Source: Capitella teleta (taxonomy: Eukaryota; Annelida; Polychaeta; Capitellidae). Taken from it: DNA of 64,000 bases. Below the pieces are notes generated by a model. It saw only the letters and a list, made by a program, of their open reading frames with translations. It did no database searches and was not told where the DNA came from. The stretch spans positions 1-64,000 of the forward strand of contig KB309537.1 of the NCBI GenBank assembly GCA_000328365.1. Reading direction: 5' to 3'. Positions 22,940-33,827 of the stretch are shown here, one piece after another. The position numbers were made by a program, and so were the translations under genes. Positions within the stretch are counted from its first letter, which is position 1, and each line of letters begins with the position of its first letter.

Positions 22940-25900
22940 GGTTCAATTTACTCCTTTGTTGTAAAATGTAAATATTCGATTTCTGCATTTAACAGCGGTT
23001 GTTCATAATCGACATTCATCGACGATTAAATATTTTGCACACTTGGGCAAATTTACAATGTCTGACGTATGCGATGCAGCCTTCAAAGTCTTGTCATTAT
23101 AATTAAATCAGACAAAATATGTTTCTTCTCCAAATATCAGCAGCCATCGCGGTGGGTTTTTTTTATATTATTAAATTTCTATTTATTTAACAGCCAATGA
23201 AAATATTAATCACGACCGAATTAAAAATAGTGTGTGTGCTAAGTTTCTTTGTCATCGAATAAACTAATGGAAAATCGAAATGTAAATATCGGACACGTAT
23301 CGTGCAGCGAGTTTGTGGTGTGTCAATTTCATGTCGTAATCTACATTATTTCGTATAACATCATATTTCCATCTAAGAGGAATATATTTGTGCGATTTTT
23401 ACCTTTCGTTATACATCCCAATACATCGGCTCCATGCATCAATGTTGATCAGTGTCCATTTCATGTCAGAATAAGTGAAACTGCTCCCGGTGCGGTTTCT
23501 GATGAGATCGACACAGTATGACAATGTAGGAATTGGGTCGTAAAGCGAGCGTATCTCTTACATTAATCAGCCTCTTTCTGCTTTGACGTCTCCCGCCAAC
23601 AAACGAACCTTGATTGCGCATTGCTTGATTTCGTCGACGGTCGACATCGCATCTTTACGAGTCGCCTCCGATCTGTTCGATGTGTCTATGGGCGTACCCC
23701 CCCCCCCTCCCCGTCCTCCTAATGGCCATGAGTCAGTCGGCTCCTGCGCTCGGTGTTCGTGGCTAATTCTTACCAATTTGGCGAGTGAATCTTGCGTTAG
23801 TACTGCCGAAGCATTTTCATCAGGCCCAGATTAGAGGCGACATGATAAGCTTGTGTGCGTGGCGTCATCCATCAAAATTAGCCGCTGACACTGAAAGGCC
23901 TCCGCGGAGCAGAGCGCGCACGCCGCCGACCTTCTTCTATTGAACTTAGTAATTACGAGGCTATGTTTGTCGCATCTGTAAGCACCTGCATCGAAACGGA
24001 TCTTCCCGCAATGTACAGCAGCACATCCAAGAAGCAGTCCCTGGACTCTGTCCATTGTGTCGATTTCAGACATTTTCTCGGAAGCTTCCATCTCGTCCAT
24101 CGTTGCCGCCTCCGTTCCCCGTCGTGCGACCCATTCAAGCGCTTTGTAGCCAGAAACAATGGAGCGGCGACTCGGGTTGTCGGTTTGCATCAAGGCCTCC
24201 GGTCTGATAATGGCGCCTGACGCGTCGAGCCAAGTTCTCGCACTCACAACATCTTCCCATCTATAATTGGAAACGTCAGCGGCTGAAATGACGTCGGGTG
24301 GACTTGTATGGCTGCCGTCCGTCGCCGGGGCATGCTCCACCCGTCGCTCGGACGCTGGCGAAGTCGCACAATTGCCGGCCGTCGACTGCGCAGTGCTCAT
24401 ATCTCATGGTGCATTGTTGTGAGTTGCGCTTCTTTTGTTTAGTTCGTTGTCAGTTTGAAGTCTGCGACGTTTTTGTTTGGGTTAATAGACGTGTCAGTCG
24501 TATGTCCTTTCCTGTGGTTAGCATGTACACGCGCCATGTTTTATGCAACCGATCTTCGCTGGTCGATTCCATTTGACATGTTTTCTTTTCATGGTGCTGT
24601 CTCTTCTATTTCTCGCCTCTTGTTCGGGTGCCATCTCCAATTTTTTTTCCGGTTTTGGCAACAAATCATTCCTTGTTTTATTCCGGCGCCCAGCGCACAA
24701 AAGATAATTCACAGGAAGTGCTTTCTTGAGATCGCAGATGCCATTTTTTTTTTCTCTCTTCTTCCTACTCCTGGAAATCATAACCGTGATGTGCGACTCT
24801 ACGGAGGGAGGAGCATGTTTAGGGTAGGCAGAGTGGAAGGAAAGAGGAATCTCGCACACAGTTGGCGACCTAAAGGGAGAACTCAGTCGCGTAGGTTGGC
24901 GTTCGATGCATGCGACTCGAGAGACACGGCGTCGCTGATATGAAATCCCGGCTAATTGTACAGATTGTAATGGTGATTTATGGTGACAGGGCGGAGTCTG
25001 CTGCTGCGGCACAAAGGCGCGGATTAGGAGGCTCTGCTTCATGCCTAATTTATGGCGCTCAGCCCTCAAGACGACACTCTAATACGCGCATCTTGCGACC
25101 GTACAATAACGAGCAGCTCGCGTAATAGCACCGTCCACCTCATCACTCGATCCTGGCGGCGATGAGACGACGTTAAATCTCACGCTCGTCGAGTGAGCAA
25201 TGCCTAAGCCGCCGGCTCCGATCTCCTCCGAGCACAAGGAGCGCTTATTCCGCCCGAGCGGACACTCAAGTCCCTGGTATCGAAGATTATTCACCAGAAA
25301 ATAGAAAGATTTTGTCGAGAAGCCGAGAGGGCGATAATTCATTCACCTCTGCACTTGTCATCAATCAACGCATTGTTTGTTCATTTCGCCTGCTGTGTGT
25401 CGATTACATGCACGCGAATACAATGCTGCGTCTCCCCGTGCGTGACCCTGCTTGACCCCGAGTGACCATCGCGTTTAATGGACGATATCGGCCGATAACG
25501 ACCGCGTGCCGCCAAACGGCTGCCCGAGACCTCTGGCCTGCCGTTTCGCCGGGCGTTGATTTCGTGTTTACGGCGCTCTGTCCGTTCTCATCGCGTCCGC
25601 ACTCATTACGCGCCGTCGATCGGCGCTAATTGTCCTCTGCCGGTGACCGTGTTAACACGCACGTCTCCCTTCGCGGCATTCAACAGAGATATGTTGTTGG
25701 GCCGTCCTTTGTGTATTTCCCGAGCGAAGCTTCCACTGATTTCTTCAAATTGGAAGTGGACCCGAGATTGAGCTCCTCTTCCTCCTCCTTCTCCTCCCTG
25801 GTTTTTAATTTTCCCTTGTCCGTGACAGGCTCATAATTTCCTCGGATAATGGGAATTTCGAGCGACAGGCGAAGGAAATGAAGTCGGCCTAAGGTTTCAC

Positions 25901-26896
25901 TCCTGCATGCATACAGTCTGTATGCTGCACTACGTACGATCACAGCCAATGATCAAGTGTCCAAGACTCGTTGGTCAGCGGTAGCAGCTGGTCAGCAGCG
26001 CTGTGTAATGATCTGGTCATTTGCGGACGATCGGACACTGATGACCGTCGCTGCGTACCGCGGTCATACATCATTCGACCCACGTGCAAGTCGGACGGCC
26101 GGGCTCGTCTTGTGCAAATGATTCGTTTATTGTCCAGCGGAGGGAGCAGTGCATCGGCATGGGGGGCCAGTGTTATTGCTGGGCGCTGTTTATGGTCCGA
26201 ATATTGATGGATCACGACCTTTATGCTCTGATAAGCAATGTCTCCGTATTTGGTCATTGTGCAATGCTCTGAAGTAAGAGTGCAGAAAGAAGCAAGGATG
26301 CCCGGGAAGTGAGGGGAGCAGCCCCTGATGTTCGCTCACTGCGGCAGGCAATGGCTCCGTGGTCACATGACCTGCTATCTGGCGAGCGAGGTGCCTCCCC
26401 TTTTGCCCTGTCAACATCTCTATTTATGGATATTAATGCATCTTGGCTGTCAGGGCGGCGTCATCAGAGTCAATAAAAGGTCGGACAGCACTGACATGCC
26501 CATTTCTACCATGATTACGCCCGCAATCCCTCAACTTGTGTTCGGTGAGTGTAGGTTTTTCCAGCACCGTGCACACGTTAAACGCTGGCGTTGCTTCTCC
26601 TTTTGTATTCGCATTTGCGTTTAATCAGGGGCGGTGTCTTTACCTGCACGCAATCCATCCCACTTCCTTCCTCCTCAACGTGTGTCGCTGCCTTTCTCTC
26701 TCATAAGTTTAATCGCAATAACAGGAGGCCTTCTTTTCTTTTCATCATTCGCAGGTTTGGTCCCGGATTGGTCATCTACTGGTTCGGTTTCATCGACGAA
26801 CTGGACACGAACCGGGAGAAGGGCATTCTACTGATTGACCACTTCCCCAAGAATGTGGTCACCATGGAACCCTTGTCTCTTTTGCCGCCCAACTAA
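17855..26896 (+). CDS. CDIN1: CDIN1 (C15orf41) PD-(D/E)XK nuclease, 11 coding exons
   Basis: CDIN1 is the codanin-1-interacting nuclease, mutated with CDAN1 in dyserythropoietic anaemia type I; it binds codanin-1's C-terminal region. Coding exons: 17855-17946, 18477-18522, 18574-18638, 18684-18744, 18795-18873, 18923-19002, 19054-19103, 19180-19247, 19307-19372, 19429-19534, 26755-26896. Phases agree and give 284 residues against 281 in human. The nuclease core is clear: [11 protein letters not shown] with D195, then [12 protein letters not shown] with E213 and K215, the PD-(D/E)XK triad. [20 protein letters not shown] follows across the last splice. The N-terminal half fits the helical DNA-binding part ([25 protein letters not shown]). 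The start at 17855 aligns with the human start, though the frame is open further upstream. The first ten exons sit within 1.7 kb, while the last intron is 7.2 kb. Confidence 0.97.
19631..20800. repeat. Dispersed repeat, copy 2, with nested SINE
   Basis: It opens with TACTGTAGAACAGG as at 11914 and carries later blocks shared with 14170-14655. It ends GGGGTCTGACTGTAT at 20780-20794. A SINE interrupts it at about 20278-20580. No coding frame is seen. Confidence 0.5.
20278..20580 (+). repeat. tRNA-derived SINE, family C
   Basis: The head has an A-box-like TGGAGCAGTGTTAGCGCTC and a B-box-like GGGTTCGAATTTCGC at normal tRNA spacing. The body is unlike families A and B. It lies inside the last intron of CDIN1, within an older repeat. 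Confidence 0.75.
22202..22246. repeat. (GT)n microsatellite
   Basis: Uninterrupted GT dinucleotides for about 45 bases, preceded by degenerate GT runs from 22170. Confidence 0.95.
22902..22937. repeat. Poly(T) run
   Basis: About 36 consecutive T in the last CDIN1 intron. No SINE or LINE body was recognised next to it. Confidence 0.9.
23831..24400 (-). CDS. Possible orphan ORF, 189 codons, inside CDIN1 intron
   Basis: This is one of the longest uninterrupted reading frames in the large intron, on the strand opposite CDIN1. The protein is of mixed composition, with [18 protein letters not shown] and [12 protein letters not shown], and has no repeats, membrane segment or family I recognise. 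A GC-rich stretch can hold such a frame by chance. The case for coding is weak: no splice partner, no clear promoter, no poly(A) signal identified. Confidence 0.15.
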   Translation of the reverse strand: MSTAQSTAGNCATSPASERRVEHAPATDGSHTSPPDVISAADVSNYRWEDVVSARTWLDASGAIIRPEALMQTDNPSRRSIVSGYKALEWVARRGTEAATMDEMEASEKMSEIDTMDRVQGLLLGCAAVHCGKIRFDAGAYRCDKHSLVITKFNRRRSAACALCSAEAFQCQRLILMDDATHTSLSCRL

Positions 26897-26961
26897 CCAT
26901 CAACTGACCGCTTCCAATCTCCAATCAAGTTCTGTGATCGATCCTCTGCATGTGTTCATGA

Positions 26962-26967
26962 AATAAA
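26962..26967 (+). terminator. Poly(A) signal of CDIN1
   Basis: AATAAA lies 65 bases after the CDIN1 stop codon, followed by a T/G-rich stretch. Confidence 0.8.
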
Positions 26968-29900
26968 CTCTTGTTACGTCGTCTTGTGTACTGTTTTGCT
27001 ATCCATGTCATCAACGCGAATCGACACTGATACACAGTGCAATCGCAAAACACATACATTCAATTTACGGCACAGGCAGCTACACCACACAATGCTCTCT
27101 CCCTGTGTGTGATCTCACATCATAAAAACAATTACCAACCATGAATCAATCACCATACAGCAATCATCATCTAGTACCGGGAACGAATAAGATCTCCAGC
27201 AGCAATCGAGGCATGAGAATCGATGTTTCCGAAGACTAACGCGATATTGCATGAAATCCATCAAAAAGCCAAGAGAAGCATGACGCAGCTGTTCAATAAT
27301 CTCTCATTTGTAGAATGATCGAGAAGCCACGATTATCTGCAATCTTCGCTTATCTAGCAATTTCTCTCATAACCATCTGTCTCAAAGAGTTCCACTCTAA
27401 AACTCAGTCCACCCACGTTCAGTTGTGTGATCTGTGTCAATTTCGAATTCATTGCAAAACTCTCCCTCAGCCCAGGAGAACTTTTTGAATTGAACTGTTG
27501 TAGATTGTTACTAAGGCATGCGTAGGATACGGACGATCGCACCATATATCCATCCGGTGATGACATTCCGCTCGCATTGTCCATTTCGTTGCCTCCCCTC
27601 GAAGCGGGATCCATCTCAACAGAGCTTCGTTGTTTTCCCCTGTGGCCATTTGAATGCGCTGCTCATCACTTTGGGTAATGTAGCGTGGAGATAATTGTTC
27701 ATTGTTGTTCATGCTTTGTCTCTTTGGATGCCGGTGATGATTGCTGAATTCCATCTGACATCGACACAACGCAAGAAGAATGGCGACGTGTATCTGTCCA
27801 TCTCGTCGCGAAACGACCTCGTAGGAATTTCTAATGGGTTTTGAATCGACGCTTGTGAGTAGATTGCTGCTCGTGTCATGTACTACAAGAATTCAATTTA
27901 GACTTTGAATACAAGTTTCCTGAAAATGATAACGAGGCCAGTATAAGACAGACCCAACACGGTGTAATCTGGCGTCGCGCAGGTTAATTTGCTTTATGCA
28001 GGTGCGAGATTTTGTTTTGGACAAAGTGCGTGACTCAATCACGGACTTCACTTTCCCGCCACCTGCGTTGGTCAATCAGACACGTGACTTCTATGCCAGT
28101 GGTCACGTGACCGCCGAGTGGGAAGCGGAAGTGGCGTCGCTTCATCTGATGAAACCTGAGGAGAGACGCACGCCCCAGAATTTACTCTCCGAAATTTGCA
28201 ATCTCGATTTTTCTGTTTCTTTTTGCATTGATTTAATGTCGCGACGCCTGTTGGTTGACCTACTTGAAGCTGTCGATCTACAGCAACCCGAGAAGCGCCA
28301 AGTGTTCCTGGCGACACGTATGTTCCGCTCGTTTCATGCATTGCTGGCGACGGGACGTGGACGTGCATTTTATGCCCGTTCTCCGTGCGCACGGAGCCGC
28401 AAGGCATCTTGGGAAGACGCAATCCCATCAGTCTTGGCGATAACCCCCATTTGGGGCTCAGGACCAGTGATTGCCCCACGAAGCAGCCCCCCAAAGCAAA
28501 AGCAATAACGCGGATTTTTCAGGGTCACTTTCAATCAAACCCGGGTCCTCCCATTCCGCGTTCATTTTGATGAAGTCCGATCCCGCTGTGCAATTTTCTG
28601 CCTCCTTGGCTACGTGTACAGAATGGAGGATCTTCTCCTTCGGCTTTTAATACTGTGCTGCATACGACACAGCGGCGTTCATTGCGCGCTAATGGTCGTC
28701 ATTTCCGACTGATGAACATGAGTCGCGGATCGAGCGACGTAAGCCGTTTAATTCCTGTGGAATTCGCTGGCGACGGTCATCGTGACGGTTATGGCAGCAG
28801 CGCCTTAAGAGACGGTGTCCCTGGCCACTCGGACAATGGCTGCTCGATTGGTCATCTGGGGATTACGCTGCCCTGTCCATTTGCCCGGTGAGTGATGGCG
28901 CGCATCAAGGCGGCTTTGTTGCGTGGATCGACGAACGAGATTGCGGAGCTGAAAACTTTCCTTGCGACACAATGGCCGGAGCTGATTGGAGCCAGCCAGG
29001 CAAACAGCCATTCAGGCCTTGTTCGCCGGCTTTGTACGCGAATCTTTCATCTGGCACGCCATCCGCACAACTGGACCACTTGTACTGTATACTCGTATCT
29101 TATATGTGTCACTTTTTACAAGAACTTGATGTACAGCGACGAAATTGAATTTTCCAGGATTTTCACGACATTTCTAAGTCCGAAGGTGTCACAGGTGGTT
29201 TTCTCAGCCGAAACACTGATGAAACAACTTTATCCTTCGATCACAAGAATTCTTTGTCTCGAATGCAGCGAGTGGGCAACATCTTAAATAGAGCCCCCAC
29301 CACACAGGGCATTGATGTAATTGTACAAAATGTATGTATACATTATTATGAATTAACTTGTTCATGTCATCAATCCTTACACCATTAATAGAAAAACACC
29401 GTGCACCGAACACAGCCTAAAACCGAGCAATCGATCGTTCAAATTCCACCGTGCGCATCTCCGTCGAAATTGACACTTTTGCTTTAATGATCGCTTTCCA
29501 ATTGGAGTGTTGCATGACGTCGGATTAAAGGCTGAACGATCGCACAAAGTGATGATGTGCTTTTCCGCGGCTGAGGCAGCGTTTGAGGTTAGGGGGCAAC
29601 CACAGGGGGCAATGGTGTGGAGCATCCGTCTTCCTCCGACAGCGCAAAAATGTAAATAAAACAGCGTTTGATGGATAATCCCGTTTTCATCATGCAGCTA
29701 TTTGGGTCACACGCCACTCGCTTCTCTTGTTGTCGTCAATAATTGACAAAGTGGCCACGGGGCCTATACTGACCCCAGATTCCATCTCACAAATCTTCGC
29801 CGATTTCGGGGACCTCCAAACATGTTCACGCGCACGTGAATTACGAAATGCATAATTTGCACAAACGCTACCTTGCATATAATTTCGAAGTCATGTTACG

Positions 29901-31144
29901 TCAGAGGCTTCGGGAACTCTTTTGGTAGGGTTTTTATTTGTCCTTCATGCAACCACTGATAAAGCACGTGTACACATCAACTATACTGTAATGCAAACAC
30001 CGCATTGCTATATTTCTTCATTTATCACAAGCTTGAAATGAACGAGGTACGTTGTCGCCATGGCCACCGCGGATTACCCGTTGCTATGGTGACGTTGATT
30101 ACAAGAGCGGCGACACCTGGATCTCCTTCGTCCTTCGTCTGACAAAAACAGCGTCGTTATTTTTGCATTAATTGACAGATTTGATGCCGGATGCGATTTG
30201 AGAGGAAACAATCCCGAGTCTTAATTGAAGGTCAGGGGGTCAGTCGTGGTCACTTGGTCGTCGACGGCTGACGTCAACACAAGAATCAGCTCACGAAATG
30301 CACGAGAACTTCGCTTTCACGCTCCTCGTCAACATTGTTTATCTACGTAATGGACATTCTGTGTCATTGTCTCTGATTGGTGATTAAACATGAGGATTAT
30401 GAAACATAAGATATTATCATGTACAACACAGGTTAACTTATACTAAAGGTCCATGTCGACAATTTTATTGCATCCACGCAATTGAACATGAAATGCATAA
30501 ATTATGAACAATTTGAGTTTTCGCTATGTGAGCGAAGAACAAGCCGTAAGCAGCTATTTGATATCGAGATGAATGCAATATTAGCCCTGGACTGGCGGAG
30601 TGGCAATTTTAATTGCAATCATATTAATGGTTGCTACTTGAATGAGGAACTTCAGGATCATACCATTCTTAATTCCCATAAAAACATTATATTTCTTCAA
30701 TATTTATGATACAAGAGACTGGTAGTTGATACCTAGAGCTGACTGGTTAGTAAGCGGCATACTGGCACAGCGTTATGCTAGAAGAATTGGTCAAATAGCA
30801 CACGTATTGACACAAACACACATACATACATGATACATGGGATTAAATTATACAAAATGTCAATAAAAGTGCATTATTAACAATCAAAAGGCAAATGGCC
30901 TTAAACGATGATACCCAACTTGCGAGCAACCAGAAAGTGCTTTTCCAGTTTCATTTTTCGTTTTTAGATTGATTTCTTCAAATTCAGAGATTTGCCAAAT
31001 TCGTTTTTACTCCACCAGCATAAAACGTGTGCGGGGAATAACAGCATTTTCTAAAAACAATATCACAAAGCATATCCAGCACTGCGCGCTGCATCCGTCC
31101 TAAGTTAATATCACAGATAGCTCTGGCAAATGGTGGCGACATCG
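26968..31144. other. Spacer between CDIN1 and the CXorf65-like gene
   Basis: About 4.2 kb with no recognised gene. An open frame at 27999-28508, listed separately, is the only coding-like stretch. The rest is AT-rich, with scattered TGATTGA- and CACGTG-like sites. Confidence 0.5.
27999..28508 (+). CDS. Possible coding exon, unrecognised
   Basis: An open frame of about 169 codons starts just after a good splice acceptor (TTTGCTTTATGCAG, ending 27998) and ends at a stop at 28506-28508. The translation has helix-like stretches (VRDFVLDKVRDSITDF, TAEWEAEVASLHLMK) that look more protein-like than most frames here. I found no matching upstream exon, family or poly(A) signal. A second frame at 28892-29287 has similar character. 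It may be a terminal exon, a decayed gene or chance. Confidence 0.2.
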   Translation, partial: QVRDFVLDKVRDSITDFTFPPPALVNQTRDFYASGHVTAEWEAEVASLHLMKPEERRTPQNLLSEICNLDFSVSFCIDLMSRRLLVDLLEAVDLQQPEKRQVFLATRMFRSFHALLATGRGRAFYARSPCARSRKASWEDAIPSVLAITPIWGSGPVIAPRSSPPKQKQ

Positions 31145-33827
31145 TCACTTCTTCCTGCTCGCCGCCCTGGCCAGCTGTTTGTCCTTCTTGCCTTTCGTTC
31201 CTCTGACCCCCGCGGGACTTGGAGATTTACTGTTGGCCCGGTGTTTCCGCCTCTTCTCCACCATCTGAACGTGAAGTCTGAAGTTGGGGAAGTGGTCTCC
31301 GTAGTTGTCTAACAGCGGAATGTAGTTGAACTGCGGGGGCGCTGGTGACGAGCCATCCGTGTCGTGACCGGCGTCCTCATCTTGTGAGCCATGGGGAAGC
31401 TGCTTCTCTACCAGGATGTAGGTTCCGTGCGAGGACAGGTACTTGTTGGCGTAGTCATAGCGGTGCATGTCCAGTTCCTTGACCAAACCTGCAATGGACA
31501 ATAAATGAACAAATGAAATGAACGAATGAAATAAACAAATGTGAATGAATGAATAAAATGAACAAATGAATTGAACAAAACACGCAAAGGGTATCTGTTT
31601 GACTTACGACAAGGGCCAAGAGACCCTGTAGACGTGTCTACTACAGTATAGTATATTAATTTCCGACCTGACCCCGACCTCCTTTATTGTCAGCAGAGCT
31701 CTCTATACGCACGTGAATAACAAAACCAGCGGGTAATCATGAAATGATTCGCAAGGAAGTCAGAATGCGAGAATGCGAGAGGCTTCCTCTTGAGGGACAT
31801 GCGTGCGTTTAGATTGGGTCGTGCGTGCGTTTAGACTTTTGTTTCGGGATTCGCGTGCAACCAAAACAAACCATTCTGAGTGGATGATTGTTGCTCTGAA
31901 AGCGAAGTTTGTCAGCTGCTTGCTAAATGGCCATCGAGCTAATTGTCGTGTTCTTGTTTGTTTTCTGCAAGAAATCTGCCGATATGATCAATAGTGTCAA
32001 CAAGAGGGATCTACATATCGATCGCTTAAGTGCTGATGCCCCCCCGGGCGCCGATGCCAAGATCACTCTGCGATCCACGGTTATTGACCCTATTCGAACT
32101 GTTGCGCTTTTGCTTGTTTCCTTGATTGACGGGGCGATTGATTAATTAATTGATTGATTGACTACCTGGCCCACAGGTTGAAAGTATTTATAAATATCAT
32201 ACCTGTTTTATCGAATCGAAGCTGTATCTCTCTCTTTTGTCCAAGATTTCACAATCAACGTATATCAGCAAATAGGGTTATAATCTTAGTAAAATTTCAA
32301 TTTTGTTATAATTTACATAAAGAAAATACGCCTTTCTATGATTTTGATAGCCCGATGAAGTTGGACTTCATAGCTGAGAATAGTTTCTTCTGGCTCACAA
32401 CATTGATTTTCAACCAAACTATTGATCTATTTGGGTTGACGTACTGTGTATTTTGTCCCCACATTTAATCGTTTGTGTGTATACTTTTGAAAGTAAACCC
32501 AAGGACCCAAAGGACCCGTTTTGAGTGGTGTAATATGATCATAAATACGCAGAACCAACACATGAATGTTATGTAATTACAAATGTATATCTACCAGTGA
32601 TTGTTATTTAAAGCAATCCATGTAAATTAGGGAACATTTCATAATTCGTGTACCATTTTAGGCTATTCACTGCGTACACAATTATAAGCATAGTATTATA
32701 ATTTCAATATCCTCTCTGTAATAAATTATATTGTTTTTTCTTTCTGAATTAAAAATGTAACGGTACAGGAAATCAAGGAGGAAATTGTCTAAAATTTTCA
32801 GTTCGTTTCCCATGCTTTTGTTTTTGTTGTGTTTCAGATCAAAGAGTGATTGATGACGTGGATGACGTGGGTGACGGAGGGCCCGCTGGCGTGTTGGTCG
32901 ATACATGATGCAACGCGTGCGACAATTAGTCTCTGATTGACACAGCTTCATGTTCCGCGAGATCAATCGTCACAATGGCTCCTGGCGCTGTCCACTTGCT
33001 CTCTGTCCAACTGAGAATTCTCAATTACTCAGACGCTGAAGGCAGTTTACAGGTGTGGCAATTCAGTTCACAGCCATTGGCCAGAATATTGGAAGGGAAA
33101 AAAAAACAAAAAACAAAAAAAAACAAAAGAGAAAGGCAAGAAGAAAGATCTGCTGATGAACTTTTGGTATAAAACCGAAATGCTTTTAGTATTGACGCAT
33201 GTTAATACGGACTATAAAGCCCCAAAAATAGGACGTGCATTGTCTAATTATCCCGCCATGCATTATGAATGCTCACTGCAACCAACGTTCCTTTTGCTCC
33301 CATCATACTAGCTAACCGCCGTAGCTTTTAGGTAATCTGCTGTAATGCTTTATGAATTATAAATGACATGCCACGACATCGCAGGATGCGCTTTCCTCAT
33401 TCAAAATACATGTTCCCCAACAGGAACAAAGGGGGAATATGTTTGAGGGGATCACCGCTCTTTTACAGTCGGATCAATGAGTTATATTCCGTTCTGCAAC
33501 ATGCCTCTGCATGAGATCGCGCCCAATTTTATGAGCCAGACGTGTGTGCACAGAGACACGGAGCAAAGACAAGGCTAATCACTGAGCAAACATCAAATAC
33601 TGAAGCAGCTTGTGTAAAAGTTAACACTCATGCATGTGCAGCCGCTATGTTGCTATACATGTTTGATAAGAGTGATAAAGCTAACCTGTTTCGTCTGATA
33701 AATCCAGCAGCATGGTGGTGCTGCCATACCCCGTTCTCCGTTTGATACTCTTCATCAAGTTCACAATCGCACAACTTGGGTTGCACACCAGACTTTCATT
33801 GTTGCCGTACTTCACCGTGATGTACAT
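31145..33827 (-). CDS. CXorf65-like small protein, 2 exons
   Basis: Coding exons in transcript order: 33686-33827 and 31145-31488, joined in phase 1, give 161 residues. The first exon opens MYITVKYGN and ends LLDLSDETG at the junction; the second holds DYANKYLSSHGTYILVEK and then FNYIPLLDNYGDHFPNF, followed by a lysine/arginine-rich tail. The pattern of an N-terminal beta-like MFIxIKxG start, a D-L-(C/S)-D-E-T-G block and a Y-A-(S/N)-K-(F/Y)-L block matches the uncharacterised CXorf65/C22orf15 family as I remember it. Function is unknown. The splice sites are canonical. It lies in the gene-poor stretch between CDIN1 and Meis, transcribed in the same direction as Meis. There may be a 5' non-coding exon that I cannot see. 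Confidence 0.72.
31489..33685. other. Intron of the CXorf65-like gene
   Basis: A 2.2-kb intron. It holds a degenerate (AATGAACA)n stretch at 31500-31585 and a compact cluster of TGATTGA/ATTAATTA motifs at 32122-32162. No other coding sequence is seen. Confidence 0.6.
32122..32162. promoter_or_regulatory. Cluster of PBX/Hox/Meis-like sites
   Basis: TTGATTGAC is followed after four bases by CGATTGATTAATTAATTG and then ATTGATTGAC. TGATTGAT is the Hox-PBX consensus and TGATTGAC the PBX-Meis half. Several overlapping copies in 41 bases near a Meis gene suggest a TALE-responsive element, but simple AT-rich repetition could also explain it. Confidence 0.3.

Larger units (their letters stand above)
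19535..26754. other. 7.2-kb last intron of CDIN1
   Basis: All other CDIN1 introns are 45-530 bases; this one is 7220. The left third holds repeats (19631-20800). From about 21 to 26.7 kb the sequence is more GC-balanced and largely repeat-free, with open frames on both strands but no recognisable family. In vertebrates the introns of CDIN1 hold regulatory elements for the neighbouring MEIS2, so this stretch is a candidate for the same role. Confidence 0.5.

Noticed and set aside
27354-27614. Minus-strand frame with LNVGGLSFR, like the start of a potassium-channel T1/KCTD domain
   Set aside because: Only a few residues match; the following T1 core is absent and the frame stops at once.
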